The notes: a model not told the origin generated them from the letters alone. A stretch of 64,000 nucleotides of DNA from Symsagittifera roscoffensis (GCF_963678635.1 NC_087066.1:30943301-31007300), one strand, 5' to 3'; positions 46,626-59,561 are shown, numbered from the stretch's first letter. Translations and numbers: made by a program.

Positions 46626-47040
46626 TTGTTCCGACGTAAAATGAGGGAATATTTTTTATCGGTTTGTTTTTTTTCTCAGACAACGTTCGACCTTTTCACT
46701 TGCCATTTTTTACGATTTAGTTAAAAAATGTTATTACCTTGAGCTCAAACTTGAAAAGATATTTTGCCGGTGATCATTTTTTTCAAAGTTGTGGGAATTA
46801 AAAATTGCCAATTGGTCCAATTTGGGACAGTTAGGGCCTGATTTTTTTTCGCGCTCTATACGCAAAATCGTTCCAAATTGGTCAAAGCAAGCTATTCGTC
46901 ATAATTGAAACGTTATTAGGAGCAAGATCTACTAATTTATTTAAATGGCATGTGGGGAATGACAAAAAAATCTTCAAATTTTTTTAAGGCAAACATTGCT
47001 CCATAGGCCTTAAAAGGCAGTCGGATCATTCAGTCTTGTT
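46626..47040 (-). repeat. Hairpin-ended CpG-core repeat, degraded
   Basis: Reverse copy from TTGTTCCGACG to CAGTCTTGTT. The 5' hairpin (CAGGGCGAAGCCCTG) is precisely missing, and the CpG core has decayed to TTTTTTTCGCGCTC. Confidence 0.7.
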
Positions 47041-48252
47041 TGTTTATATAATTCGCAAGATTTATAGAATTCTTGAAAATTTGTTCCAGATTCTGCAAAT
47101 TTTGCGACTTGAGCAAACATTTCGAGCTGCGTTTTGTTTAAGCATTTGCCTCTGCTTTCCACCACAGAAAAAAAATAGCTTTGCTGTAAAATCCACCACA
47201 CTTGATTGCCCAGTGTTGTCACAAAACTTGCAAAGCATTCAAAAGTACAGTCTTTTCTCGTAATGTAAAATTTGTATCTAACTCCACGTTTGTATACAGT
47301 GTTTAGTATTATGTTTTCGTGCAAAAAAAAATCAGATCTGAAACCCCGAATTAATTTTTTAGAGAAAAGCCATTGCTTAAGTTTTTGCAAATTCGGAATA
47401 ATCAATAGTGTCCAAAAAAAAACTATATTTTGTCTCAGGCTAAGGTACCCAAAGTTGAATCTTTTGACGCATTTTTTTTAAGTAAACTAAAATGTGCGTC
47501 CTCCTGAGGTAAACCTGTAGAAACTGAGCCTAAATTGATACGTTGAATGAAAATTTTAAGAATATATTTAAGTCTGGCTGAAGTTTGACTTGAAGTACTA
47601 TCAATTTAACATTTTTTAATGCTTATAGACAAACTGACATTTTTGGAAACTTATTGCGCCTCGTAAAACGTTTGACTTGATGTGAGTACTTATAAAACAA
47701 ACCGCTAGATTGTTGAAAGATTTTAAACCAAAACTGAAGGGTCAAAAACGTTCAAGTTTTGGAGTGAATATTGCACCATGTTTATTCCCACTAATTTTCC
47801 TACAAGATGTATTCCTTAGAAAAAAAGTTTAGGCTTTATTTTTTTGTCTTCGAATGACCTAAGACAGCATTTTTTTTTCTTTATTCCGAGCTCAAATTCA
47901 AATTTGGTAAAAGCATATATCTGCTTGGAGTTTTCCGTTTTTTATCATACGACCTGAGAGTGTTTTCATAAAAAAAATTATTTTTGATGAATTTAAAAGT
48001 AATCATCAAAAATTGTGGTAAAAAAATTCCGATAAAAGTTAGTGGCACTCATTTTTTGCTACAATTTTTTTTTAAAAGTTTAATGATTTTTTGTTCAAAA
48101 AATTTCATACAAACTCAAAACAAGCGTAACCCGTTATCGGATGAGCGATCCTATGAATTCAAAATTTTTGGAATGATAAAACTTTAAATGAGGAGAAACT
48201 CACAAGCTCATGGTCAACTTGAGATGAATACTGCTTGCCTAATTTCCAATTT

Positions 48253-48341
48253 TCAAATAACGCATGGGAAGCTAGGAATTTTTTAGCCACTAGAAATGTA
48301 AACCATAGAAAGGAAGCTAGAAATTTAAACCATAGAAATTA
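48253..48341. repeat. Local duplication
   Basis: GGAAGCTAG followed by AAATGTAAACCATAGAAA is repeated within 30 bp as GGAAGCTAGAAATTTAAACC. A short tandem slip in intron DNA. Confidence 0.6.
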
Positions 48342-50124
48342 GAATATTTTAATTGAAATTGGATTATTTTAGCTGAAACTTGAGATTGCGTATGCAGAAA
48401 CAATTTACATATAAATTCAAAACCTTAGTTTATTAGATAAAACATAGCCAACAGACAGTTGGAAAAAGTAATGAACGCAAGGAAACTGGAAAAAGCCGAC
48501 TTGTTTTTTAAAAAGTCTCCGACTTTTGAATTTCGATTTAAAAAAATTAGTTGGCCTTAAAATTCTTTGAACTTGTAGAACAATTTATGATGGACACTAT
48601 TTTGTTAAAATTAACTCAATTTGAGAAAACTGGATCAAAAGGTAAAACTTCTATCATCTTGAAAATCTGATAATTAATTTCCATTTTCATAATTAGAAGT
48701 AGATCACAATTTTGCTGTTCGATAGTGGAGTTTGCCTTCCTTTTAACAATAGAAATGCACTGAATATAAAAAAAACCACAAGTCAAACCGAGAAAAATCA
48801 AAATTGAGCGTGAACAAATTTTAAGACTTTTTCCTGAAAAAAAAAACAAAAAAAAATCAGCAAGACCTACATAAGAGTCTTCACTACATTCATTACTCTT
48901 AAAGATGTAAAAATGTTACTTACAAATTTGTAAGCAAAGGGCAGTTAAAAATCAAGATTTTGCACGGATACAAGCCTGTATATGCTTTGGCTTACCATTT
49001 GCAATTCTCTTTAAACTTTTTGCCCTGTGGAATAAGTTAGAGGAAAAATGGTCGAAATACAAGCATAGACATCATGAATTACCACAGTCACTTAAGCTCG
49101 TCAAAATAAAAAAATCGGTCTTATGATTACCAGCTTTTAGTAATTAGTTCTTGGAGCATAAATCAACCAAACCCTCACACAGCACACAAATGTAACAAAA
49201 AGATCTTTGAAAAACAATTTTGATTCCATTTATATATATTTTTTTCACATTGCTCAAAACACTCCTGCTACTTGTACAGCTTGAAGAAACTATTAAGGTA
49301 TCTTTTAAGTTCCAAATTACCGGCTATCATGAAGAGGAAGAAACTTACCATCGCAACTTGCCCAAGTCAGTTTTTGTTAGTGGTGAAAATGCCAATGAAC
49401 TCGAACTTGCAGAAACCAGCTATAAAATATTCATAAATTTAGCTGCTGGTTATAGCCGTTGCTGGTTAATTTTGTGATCGCAAAGCTAATAATAAACAAA
49501 TCAATAACCGGTCTTTTTACTGTTATAGCTATAATGAAGTTCTGCAGAATAAAATATTGACTTTTCTGAAAATGTTTGAAAAAAATCCATGAAAGGAAAA
49601 GAATTGGCATATAGTTTGAAGGGTTGCAATCAATCTTTTATGATTTTGTTGACAAATTTGTGAGCAAGTATTGAAATGAGGGAGTTTTCTTATCAGCTAG
49701 CCCTCTGGCAAGCCAATTTTTCCGTTTTACTTTTTCTGCACCCATTTCCACCACCCTAATGCAAATAGTGGGTTGCAGTGATGGTGAAATAAAAGGTAGG
49801 CGATAAGGACCTCTTTTGCGCAAAGCGCTTAAACTCATTCGCGCTATCAAGTTTCCACCTTTGCTAAACAATTTATAATCAATCTTCACCGAGAAAAGGA
49901 AAAGGTGGAGACTTGTTTAGTTGAGCAATTTAGATCAAACTTATTAAACAGTAAATAACTTGACTTGTGTCGATATCAAAATTAGATTTAAAAGCTTAGC
50001 TCTTATAAAAAAAGCTGTTTCCATACTAATCTAAACATTTTTACTGTTTAAAGGTAAGCACTTAGAAGTGCCAAAAAAAACTTTGAGTGAGAAGCCTATA
50101 AGTTAAATTTGATAAGGGCCAGTT

Positions 50125-50477
50125 GGTAACTTTTAAACTTAATAACTTTTTTTACATGTGTGGCAGTTTGGCCAATACATTATTTATTTATGTTTCATTT
50201 TTCGTGCCATTTTAATGAGTTTTTATGCTGTTCATTATAAAGATGATTTGTGAAGTAAATTGTGGTTTATTGCAATGTTTAATTGCATTTTTTTTGGCGC
50301 GCACTCCCCTTCAAATTTAGTATATTTTGGTGCCAAAAGCGCTTTTAGAACAATTCTAGCCTTGGTCGGCCGCAATTGAATGTCATAAAATAATACCGAA
50401 GGGCGGACCTTTGGCAGGTGAGGGGTTCGCAACCCTGAGAGGGGGAGGGGGAGGAAAGGGGAGTAAATCCGCCCCTG
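50125..50477. mobile_element. hAT-like MITE copy, 5'-truncated, long subtype
   Basis: It ends in TCCGCCCCTG and shares the MITE body (TTGGCGCGCACTCCCC, TCGGCCG, GGGTTCGCAACCC). Its left part, about 160 bp (TTTTAAACTTAATAAC to TGTTTAATTGC), is not in the 34182 copy but recurs almost unchanged at 50922-51075. The left terminus is missing. Confidence 0.7.
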
Positions 50478-50855
50478 AACTGGTGACATCTAAGATTTTT
50501 TCAGTAACTTTTGAATAACTAAATACTTTATTGAGAAAAAATTCTAGCTTAAAAACATATTTGATCTCATGGCCATCTCATGATTTCAAAACTTCATCTG
50601 CAACCCAACTTTCTTCCGACATCAGCTTTTTGTCACACCTCTCTTTTTTCGCTAATCCTTTTCCCTTCCTCCCGCTCCTCTCCCCAAAATCAATTCGGTT
50701 CAATCAATTTAACCGAAAGAAAGAGAAAAAAAGGTAAGCCAGTATCACCACTGTCCTTCTCCACGTTCAGTTTCATGTTATTAAAATAAAAATGGTATGA
50801 GTCATAAAATTTTCACGAAAAAATTGCAAAAAAAGCGTTAAAAAATTACTATGTC

Positions 50856-51259
50856 CAGAGGCGGATCTAGGATTTTCTCGAGGGGGGGGGGGGCAGATTT
50901 TCAAAAAATTTTCCAAACTTTTAAACTTAATACCTTTTTTTTACATGTGTGGCAGTTTGGCCAATACATTATTTATTTATGTTTCGTTTTTCGTGCCATT
51001 TTAATGAGTTTTTATGCTGTTCATTATAAAGATGATTTGTGAAGTAAATTGTGGTTTATTGCAATGTTTAATTGCTTTTTTTTTGGCGCGCGCTCCCCTT
51101 CAAAGTTAGTATATATTGGCGCCAAAGGCGCCTTTAGAAAAATTTTAGGGTCGGTCGGCCAAAAATGGATTTCTGAAAAAGTATCAAAGGGGGGACTCTT
51201 TGGGTCGGCAGGGGATCGAATCCCTGAGAGGGGGCGCCCCCAATCCCAAATCAGCCCTG
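50856..51259. mobile_element. hAT-like MITE copy, long subtype
   Basis: Ends are CAGAGGCGGATCTAGG and CAGCCCTG. It is the same long subtype as 50125-50477, with the identical internal segment. No clear 8-bp duplication is left. A further fragment with CAGGCGCGCACTCCCCC follows at about 51345. Confidence 0.75.
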
Positions 51260-54200
51260 GCCACAGGCGGATGGTTGAAAAAACAGGCCAAAAAAGGCGT
51301 TTTTAGGCCTCTTTTGGGCTGTTCTGAGCAAAAACTGCGCTTTCAGGCGCGCACTCCCCCCAAAGGCGTACTTAAAAGTAATGTAAGATCAGCCTGCCAA
51401 AAAAGAGGCCGTATAATGGTATCAAAGGTTACTATCAATTATTTAAGGTTGTGAACAATTACACAAGATCACAATCAATTTTAGTAGTTTCTACATCGCA
51501 TAAGAACCACATCAATAAAATTACATTATAAATGACTCTCTTCCTTTTTAAGACTACAAATCAAAGTCAAAAAAATTAGATACTACTTATAAATTCAAGT
51601 TGGGCGTGCTGTGAGCGACACTACATGTTCTATTAGATATTGGCTAGATTCTTTTGCTAGGTCGCAAATTAGGGTCGTTCACGCTTTTTCGTTTATAAAA
51701 AACGTCAAAAACCACATGAATACCAGGTTTGATATTTCCACGGAAAATCAGCCTCAGTTTATTGGATCAACCGAGAAATTTTGGGAGCAACGGAGATACA
51801 AAACATCCCTAGTGTATAAAAAGCTAATCTCGCAAGATTCTTGCACGACTCCTGCAAGATGTAAATTGCTAAAGAAGTTTCTTGCAGTAAAATTTGGATG
51901 TACTTAAAAATCTCTCCATCTTTCGCGAAATAAGGACAGATTAATAACAGATAAAGCTAGTGAAACTTTCCACTAATCACAATGCAACAAAATTAGAATT
52001 CTCGTTACAAAACTCTGGCGCTAACTTGGTGTGTTTTTTTTTGGGTCTAGAGATTGTTTTAGTAGATATCATAGGGGGTGATTTTATGTAGACCAAAAAC
52101 ACTGAATCAACGCAAATCCCTTTGAGTTTTTTTCGCGTTGGTCATTTTGAGATTACAAGATTTGCAAGGTTTTCATGTCTTTAACCTCGTAAAATTTATG
52201 ATTTATAATGTTCGCGATTCGCGCAAACGTTTAAAGTTTTTTTTGCCGATAAACTGTTTTCTAGGATTACTCAGCTGTATAAAAACTTTTGATTACCTAC
52301 ACAAATCATTTTTTCAAACTATAACTACAATTTACATATTTACTAGTTTTTCAAAACTGATTTGGCTTTGCAAAACTTAAAGAATGTGGCTTTGCATGCA
52401 TTTGAGCAATTTTTAGGTTTCTTCCGCCTCATTGGAAATATATACAAGAAACCACCACTGTTATATTTTGCTAAGTATCTCCCTGAGACTAGCAGATTCT
52501 GCAAAAAAGCATATCAAAAACAGTATATATAATTGAAAAGTATTTTTGTAAGACAATGCAAATCTTGCTTATTTGTTGCAAAATACATTCAAATCATGCA
52601 AGAATCTTGCAAGAAAGAAAGCAAGAGTATTATATTTCCAGGCAAGACTTTTTGCTTTATCACTTGCAAAAATCATGTTCCGAGAACACTGGGGATGGTG
52701 TAATTTATCGAGAAATTGTTATAAGAAAAGTTTTGCAACAACTTGCAATAAAAAAAACAATTCGCAATATTTAACAACGCGCATTACCAGACGCCTCGCA
52801 AAATGCTCATCGCCGTAGTCGCACTAATGAGTTGCAAGTTGTCAACAGTGAATAAGGCTTTATAAAAAAGTAAAGCCGGTAATTGTCGGCAATTTCACAC
52901 CGAAAATTTCATTTTGAAAAAGTTTTTAAACCTTGCGAATTGTCGCTTTTCTTTTCCCCTACCCAAGGGGGAGTTGATTTCGAACTTTGTTCCCAAGTTA
53001 TATTTGTCCTCCCACTTCCACGTTTGCCATATCCTTGATGGGTGGGGTAGAAGAAGCGGGCTTCCCCAATTCCAGTCGCGAAATTTTTCTAAGTTTTCCT
53101 CCTTTGGTAATATTTTAAGAAATTAATTTTTGCAAAAGCAAACTAAAAATGCATCAAAGTGCGCTTTTAAACCAATTCGTTTACCGCCCAAAGAATCTCC
53201 TTTAGCACTATTTTGATACTCAAGCGTGTCTCTAGCTCAAATAACTTTAAAGCGCGGCGATCACCAAGAAACACAGTTTTTAACGTTTTGCAACCACATC
53301 AAAACGCTTCAAAAATTCGGACCAACAACACAAATCGAATTAGAGAGAAAATGAATTTGCCAAAACAAATCTAAGGACCCTCATTTAAAATGAAAGGAAG
53401 CAAATCGAATATAAAAGGTTTTTTTTTGTAATTTAAAATCTAGTCAAACTAATTCATTCCCATGTCGGTCTCGGATAATTGAATGGATTAAAGTTGTATT
53501 TTAGTCCATATTTCTTCCAAATTCTAACTAAGAAAAGTTCACCTAATATCCACATTAATGATTTTTTTTTTTTGTTTTGCATCGATTGACAATTTGCAAC
53601 AATTTCTGCGTGAGCCATTTGACTTGCGCAGAATGTGTTGTAAATTGTCACTCGGTGCAAAACGAAATAAAATCATCAATATGGACTTTAAATGAACACT
53701 GCTCAGTTTGAAATTGGAGAAATTAAAGAAATATTATCAATTTTTAAATGATTCGATTGTCCGAGAATGACAGGGGTATCGATTATATTGACTATGTTTT
53801 AGTTTACAAAAAAAAAAAACGTTTAACTTAGATGTGGGTCCTTAGCGCAATGTTTTAGCAATTTCATTTTTACTCAAACGCCATCTCCCACTCTAAATCG
53901 GTTTGTGCTGTTGGTCCAAAATTTTAAAGTTTTTTTGATTTGGTTGTTTCGTCAAAAATGACTTTATAATTGGAAACAAATTTGCAAAAGTTAGTAAAGA
54001 ATGATATATGTGATCTTGAATTTGTATAAACAGACCACTTGAAGCAGTCGAGTTTTCATATTTCAATTAATGAAAGAACGGGATGACAGAATTTTCAGAT
54101 AAAATAATGCTTTTTTTTCTGCAATTTGAATTAGAAATGTTACAAGCATTATGAAACTAATTGATTGATGCTTAAAATCAAACATTGTTTGTGAATCAAT

Positions 54201-56727
54201 AACAAGAAAAAAAAAGACAACGAATGCTGCTGGCACTTATCTTAAAGCGTATATGATCCGTTGATGACTTAAAACTTATTGGTTATTATATTGCAGAAAA
54301 TAAAAATAATTCAGAAAATAACAACATCACTAAATGGAACAAACAAAAATCAGCTATTTTTAGCTGGTATAACACAATTTTCAATTAAATAAACTATGCT
54401 GCACTGTTTTTGACGATGTGGTACTAATGGCAATTGAAAACGAAACAGGGTAAACTCCTAATACACGAAACCACTGATTGAATATGCAGCAATGAAAACG
54501 TAATAAAAATAGCTCGTACTTGAAATTTCACTTTCAATTAAATTGTTTGAATTGTATTTTTTAGTTGATATTTTTATTTTAAGAAAAAACAATTAAATTC
54601 AATTCATTTTTTCATTTTTCTGGATTTGCATAAGATGTAGCTTTTCGTCAAAATAATTTTTATTTAGTAAAGAAATGGTTACGACCAAGTAGCTGGCCTA
54701 AATTAAACTTCAGAGTAATTTAATTGGCAATAACCTAAAAAAGTAGTATTTTAGGAACACTGAACAAAATTCATTACGCAAAATGGTCTCAGGTGAAGTT
54801 TTTGTCTCATACTGATTTTATTGATAAATTCATCTTTGTTTTTTAGTACTATTTTAGGAATGATTTAATTTGTATTAACGGCGTCTACGGCAAAATTATT
54901 TTTATATAACTTTCACGAGGGGCAATTGGCCAGAGAACGCGCTTTTCTGATGAGAATTTTTCAAAACTAACCTTAAGTTTTATCTCAAAACTTCCAAAAT
55001 TTCCTGTGGATTCTTGAAATTTTGAGGAAAGCTCAAAAAAGAAAATTGTGCTTCGACTTGAAAAAAGTGTACTAAATTTTTGAAAGTTTTTGAACGTTTT
55101 TTGGCCAAAAACCTCAACTTCTACTTGTTTGACTGTTTGGATGTTTCGAGCTCAAAGTCCATCCTACGTTATGCTTTAATTTCATCGTAGGATTGATTTT
55201 TTGTAGAGTTGAATAAAATGAGCATCTGCGCTATTTGTGATTTTTTTTCTACAAAGTTTCCGTTTATCAAATCAATCCACCTTCCCACGTTGGCGGAATT
55301 ATTTACAATACGATTCAAAAACATTTGTTAAAATGTAGTTTTCTCTTCACTCAATAAGTACTTATTTTGTACAATAAAAAATCAGTTTTAACCACGCATT
55401 CGACTAGAAAATTAGTCGCATGAAATAATAATGTGGAAAATTTCCAAAAAAAAATTCCAGTTTTGATATAAAAAAATAGGAACAAGAAATGTCTGTTGCG
55501 GTGGAAGTAACACTAAAAATCTCACATCAGATTTTTAATAAACCCTTTTAAAAACCCTTTTTTGCAGATTTAGTCTTTTTACGCGTGTCGCAAGAAGGGG
55601 AGTAAAATTAAAATGAATAACTTAAATAAATTGTTTTCGACTGCGGTTGACTTCGAAGTGATCACAAAAAACTATTGAATTTAAAAAAACTTTTTCTTTT
55701 TTTGTTGTTTTTTAATTTCCAACAACTTATTTTTGCCGACTTAATGCAGTACAAAATTTCTTTCTTTGAAAAAAAAAACAGTTTTCTTACCACTCAATGC
55801 AAGTTTTTTCCCGTTGAAAGATCTTGGTTGTATTTACCATGAAAAACTGTTATAAAAAAAAGAAAAAACATCAATACTTTAGCGATAAGTATTCATTCAA
55901 ATTACTGAGCTCAGTGTCAAGTAAGCAATGATTCAGAGCTGGAAAACTACAAAAAAAATATGCGATGATTCAGCGATGAACTTTAACTTTTTTGCTCGAT
56001 TTGCGATTTTGCCCGAAGTTAAAAGGGCAATGAAATCTGAGGAGGTTTTAGCGTTAAATTGGAAACACGTTCAAATTTCGATCATCATCGGCAATTTTTA
56101 GTAATAAAAAACACTGAAATAGCCACAAATATCTACGATTTTTGATCGCTGGTTTGTTTTTGAAGTTTTATATTTACAAACTATTTTTATCAATTGATAT
56201 GCATTTTCTGCAATAGAATTTTGAAAAAAAAAAGATTTATTCCTTTTGTCAATAATTGGACGAGCTCTTTTTTTAAAGGTTATACCACGCTGAATTTTTT
56301 TTGTAAATCTGGGGAGTCAAGCAGAAAATTTTAAATGCTAGGAGAAACATTTTTTTGTTATCATATCAAAGCCTCATTTTTTTTTCAAACTTGAAAAGAC
56401 CACTGACAACCATTTTTATAGCTGTCCCGTTATATAAGCAAAAACCAACTCATGTACTTACTCGACATTAAAAATGCAAATTTTTGCAGCAAATAAGCAG
56501 TTTGCATCCAAAGTTAATGTCTGCTTTTAATAAATTGTGGGAACTCAGTAAAGGTGTATCAGAAACAGTATATAGCATCAGAACATAATAAAAAAAATTG
56601 AAGGTCTGGAAAAAGGATAATTATAAGGTTCGACATACAAAGTGAGAGCAATCGTAACATATTGCTTTTTTTTTACAAAACTAATCAGTATTATTTTTTT
56701 AAATAAAAAGCGTAAATTAATAAATTA

Positions 56728-57433
56728 CCCGCACCGAAGTTTCATGGATGAAAATTGATTATAGCGGATTTTTATTGACTAAAATGTTGTCAATATAATC
56801 CATTAGTATGTCAATTTTACAACATAATGATTTTTTGATCCAGTTTAATCGATTATTTTTGAAAAAAAAATCCATTAAGAAAGATCCATTATATTCGATT
56901 ATAATCCATTTTTGTTTTCAATATAATGGATTATTTTTTGTACAAAAAATCCATCAAAGTTGTTTAATTTTTGTAAATAATGACTCTACTTTTTACAAAT
57001 TTTTCCAAAATTGAACGAACGCGTTGATCCAGGTGCGGCCAGCCAATATGTAGTAACTTTGAAGAGGCCAATATTTAGTTATTTTCCAAAAAAAACCCAA
57101 AAACGGCATTTTTGACCCGTTTTTTTCTCAAAAAATTTGCTTGCAGCGCTAAAAATACGCGTTTTTGGCAGTGTTGTGGGAGTGCTCCGGAATTCAAAAT
57201 GGCCCAACAGGAAAGTACCCCCCCCCCCCCCCATGTCAATTGATAAAATTTTTTGAAAATAAGTTGGTAATAGTCTTTTATAATCGATTATAATCAATTA
57301 CACTGGGAGTTCAAAATTAATATCATTATTATCCGTTTTTAATAATTTATAATCGATTATTTTTATTATTTTATAAAGACTGTCATTGAAAATCCAATAT
57401 AATCGATTATTATCCATGAAACTTCAGTTCGGG
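56728..57433. mobile_element. TA-flanked palindromic element
   Basis: Terminal inverted repeats CCCGCACCGAAGTTTCATGG and (inverted) CCCGAACTGAAGTTTCATGG, flanked by TA dinucleotides, the Tc1/mariner target signature. The arms are packed with near-palindromes of the form AATCGATTATAATC, and the whole 706 bp can fold back on itself. The middle (about 57030-57235) carries a degraded MITE with a C14 run. No transposase ORF. Confidence 0.75.
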
Positions 57434-57648
57434 TACTTGTGAAGTGTAGTTTTTTTTTGTTTAATTATTCTCTGTGAAAACAACCAATTTTCGCTAACTC
57501 TTGAAAGCATAATTGAAAGAAAAAAAATTGATGCATCATTAAATTTAATAGCACCTCTGCAATAGAGCTCTCAGTGTGAAAAATTTATTTGTCAAATTTT
57601 GGTCTTTTTGATGGTTGAGTTTTTTTATAAAGAGAAAAATGGGCTAAC

Positions 57649-57897
57649 CCTTCGCATACAGCCATAGAATGTTCTAGAAACTCCATGAGGGTAGGTTTGT
57701 TCTGATTGATTTGCAGGAGTTCCCCCCACAAACACGCTGGCCATAGTCCGAGGTAGCAGCTTAGTTGAGTCGAGGGGGTTGAGTGATTGCTTGTCAGTCT
57801 GAGAGGCAGAAAGTGATGATTGTTTGTTGTTACCCGAAATAGCTCTGATTGGCAATACTTTGCTTCTTTGCAGGTAGTTGTTGATAATGACAGTTAG
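57649..57897 (-). CDS. Nrxn: Neurexin-like exon: C-terminal part of LNS2
   Basis: This is the most upstream exon of the gene that I can place with confidence. The minus strand reads through 83 codons from a TTTTAG acceptor (AG at 57899-57898) to a GTTAGC donor at 57648. It starts and ends in phase 0. The second half carries the closing motifs of a laminin-G/LNS domain: FVGGTPAN, then FYGCMR, matching the family pattern of a V/LxGG strand followed by F-x-GC. The first half (LTVIINN...) would be the beta strands before it. Neurexins are presynaptic membrane receptors whose extracellular LNS domains bind ligands such as neuroligins. The exon joins in phase to the one at 45361, placing about 30 residues between the two conserved Cys, normal for the end of an LNS domain. 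The usual WHxV motif should lie in an earlier exon that I did not find with certainty. Confidence 0.65.
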
Positions 57898-59385
57898 CTA
57901 AAATAATTTTACATCATTCAGTAAACAAAAATGATAACATAAAATAACTTTTTTTTTACCCAAAAATGTAACAGAATTGGAAAAAGAGCAATATTTTTTT
58001 GAGAACAGTGAAGATTCCAAAAAGAATTTCCAAAAAAGGAGAGCCCGTCTGGTAAAATAAATACTCCCAGTCAAATAATCAGACTTATGGTAATTTCGAT
58101 TGTTTACTTTAACCGCTAGGCCGGAGCGTCACCGTGAATGAGATGGGATTAGCTGACAGGAAAAAATAAACAGAATCGTCCACTGTAATCAAATAGCATC
58201 AGTGGGGAACAGTTTATTAACTAAAAACCACACTACTCCATCTGAAATAGACTTCAAGTAGAGAAGGTAGCTTACGACAGGCTGCTTCAGATTTTGTTCA
58301 AACTTCCAGACATCAACGATCATATAACATATGTCGACGAAGGTAAAAAAGTGCGTGAAGCCAAACCTTGACAAAATTTTTAGGGTATGATCAGTTTTCC
58401 CTATAATCTGTTGATGGCAAGTGTAAGTTTACAAAATAATGCAAAATAAGAATATTTAATCAAAGGTTTTAAAAAGCAAATTGGCAATTAGCAGATTTCT
58501 TTTCCTTGGTTTAGTAAACAACAATCTGAAACCATAGTCGTCTTTATTTTCACGCAAAGTTATAAAAAAAGGATGTTTCAAACCGATTAATTATCAATGC
58601 TGCATTAACTAAGCGATCGTTAGTAAGTGATGAGAGAAACTCAAGCATTTGGAAAAAAAACAAATTGAGTTCAGTCATAGGTAGTTTTGCGACAAGGTTG
58701 CTTTTGAGACGAGCTCATAAATTACGTATTTGTGAAGAAATTTTGGGCCATTCCAGTATTCCAGCGTGGGTCGAAAATAAAAAAAGCTGTCTTGATTTTA
58801 AAAAAAACAGTATAAGTGTAAGCGAAAAAGTGTAAATTTAATTTGCGCTAAGTAAAATTCAATGATTCAATGAAATATTCGCCGTTAACAAGCTGATTGT
58901 TGACGTCACTGAATATAGTTAAGGCGACTAATTTTTGCATCATTTGATGTAAAATATTCAGCAATCAAAAGCTCAATGAAATTCCGAGCAAAAAATCGAT
59001 ATTTTTTTAGCTAGGCAAACCATATTTTTTTACTTAGCGCGAAACGGAAGCAAAAATTCGAACTAAATCCCCCCGTACAAAGTCCTCAAGAAAAAAAAAA
59101 CTTGTGCTTTTTATACACTAATGACTCATTTACAGCTAATTACCATGCAAAACAACAAAATAAAATTGGTTTTAAGAAAAAAAGAGGGGCGGGTGAGGGG
59201 GTAAGTGGACCAGATCAGTCTTGAGCCAAAAAACTGAATAGAAAGTGTCCTTTAGCAGACTACTTAGATATATGTCTTAATTGTGACGCTGAGTCGGGCA
59301 AAAAACACTTATATGGCGGTGTTAAAGCAAAATTTTTTTCAACTTCATCCTGAGCATTATTCTTTAGCAACAAACACAATCAAAA
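57898..59385. other. Right flank: upstream side of the neurexin fragment
   Basis: Apart from the small candidate exon at 58114-58152, this AT-rich stretch shows no exon with a recognisable LNS or EGF motif, and no repeat I can assign. A G-rich patch (GAGGGGCGGGTGAGGGGG) lies near 59183. Confidence 0.45.
58114..58152 (-). CDS. Candidate small exon upstream of LNS2 exon
   Basis: A short GC-rich island follows a strong acceptor on the minus strand (TTTTTTCCTGTCAG) and encodes NPISFTVTLRPS before a GTTAAA donor. The peptide resembles the ISFxFxTxxPxG strand that opens LNS domains. It would leave in phase 1. A second weaker open segment (58048-57960, after TTTTACCAG) could bridge in phase from here to the exon at 57897, but its peptide is Phe/Leu-rich and lacks the DGxWH motif expected there. 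I list only the first segment and rate it low. Confidence 0.3.
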
Positions 59386-59561
59386 TTGCTCTTATCAGGC
59401 GAAGCGCTGAATATTCCGACTCTAAAGTCCAACGAATAAGTCTATCGCTTTTAATTAAATTTACAAAGTTGACAAAACTTCAAACGAACAGAGAAAAAAT
59501 TGATTTAGATTTTTTTTGAAAGTATCCCTCAAACGGTATAAAAAAAACAAAGTGGTGTAAC

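Larger units (their letters stand above)
45362..57648 (-). other. Long intron between LNS2 and LNS3 exons
   Basis: 12.3 kb. It holds the foldback at 45926, a degraded CpG-core repeat at 46626, two long-subtype hAT MITEs at 50.1-51.3 kb and the TA-flanked palindromic element at 56728. 47.0-50.1 kb and 51.4-56.7 kb are otherwise AT-rich and featureless to me. 52.55-52.70 kb is enriched in CTTGCAA/TTGCAAG words. An intervening LNS2 exon cannot be excluded, but the flanking exons join in phase without one. Confidence 0.6.

Noticed and set aside
20047-57897. CNTNAP, Fat, CELSR or classical cadherin instead of neurexin
   Set aside because: No cadherin, fibrinogen-like or discoidin segment is present. 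The LNS-LNS-EGF-LNS order and the GWNRF EGF motif fit neurexin best, although CNTNAP is not fully excluded.
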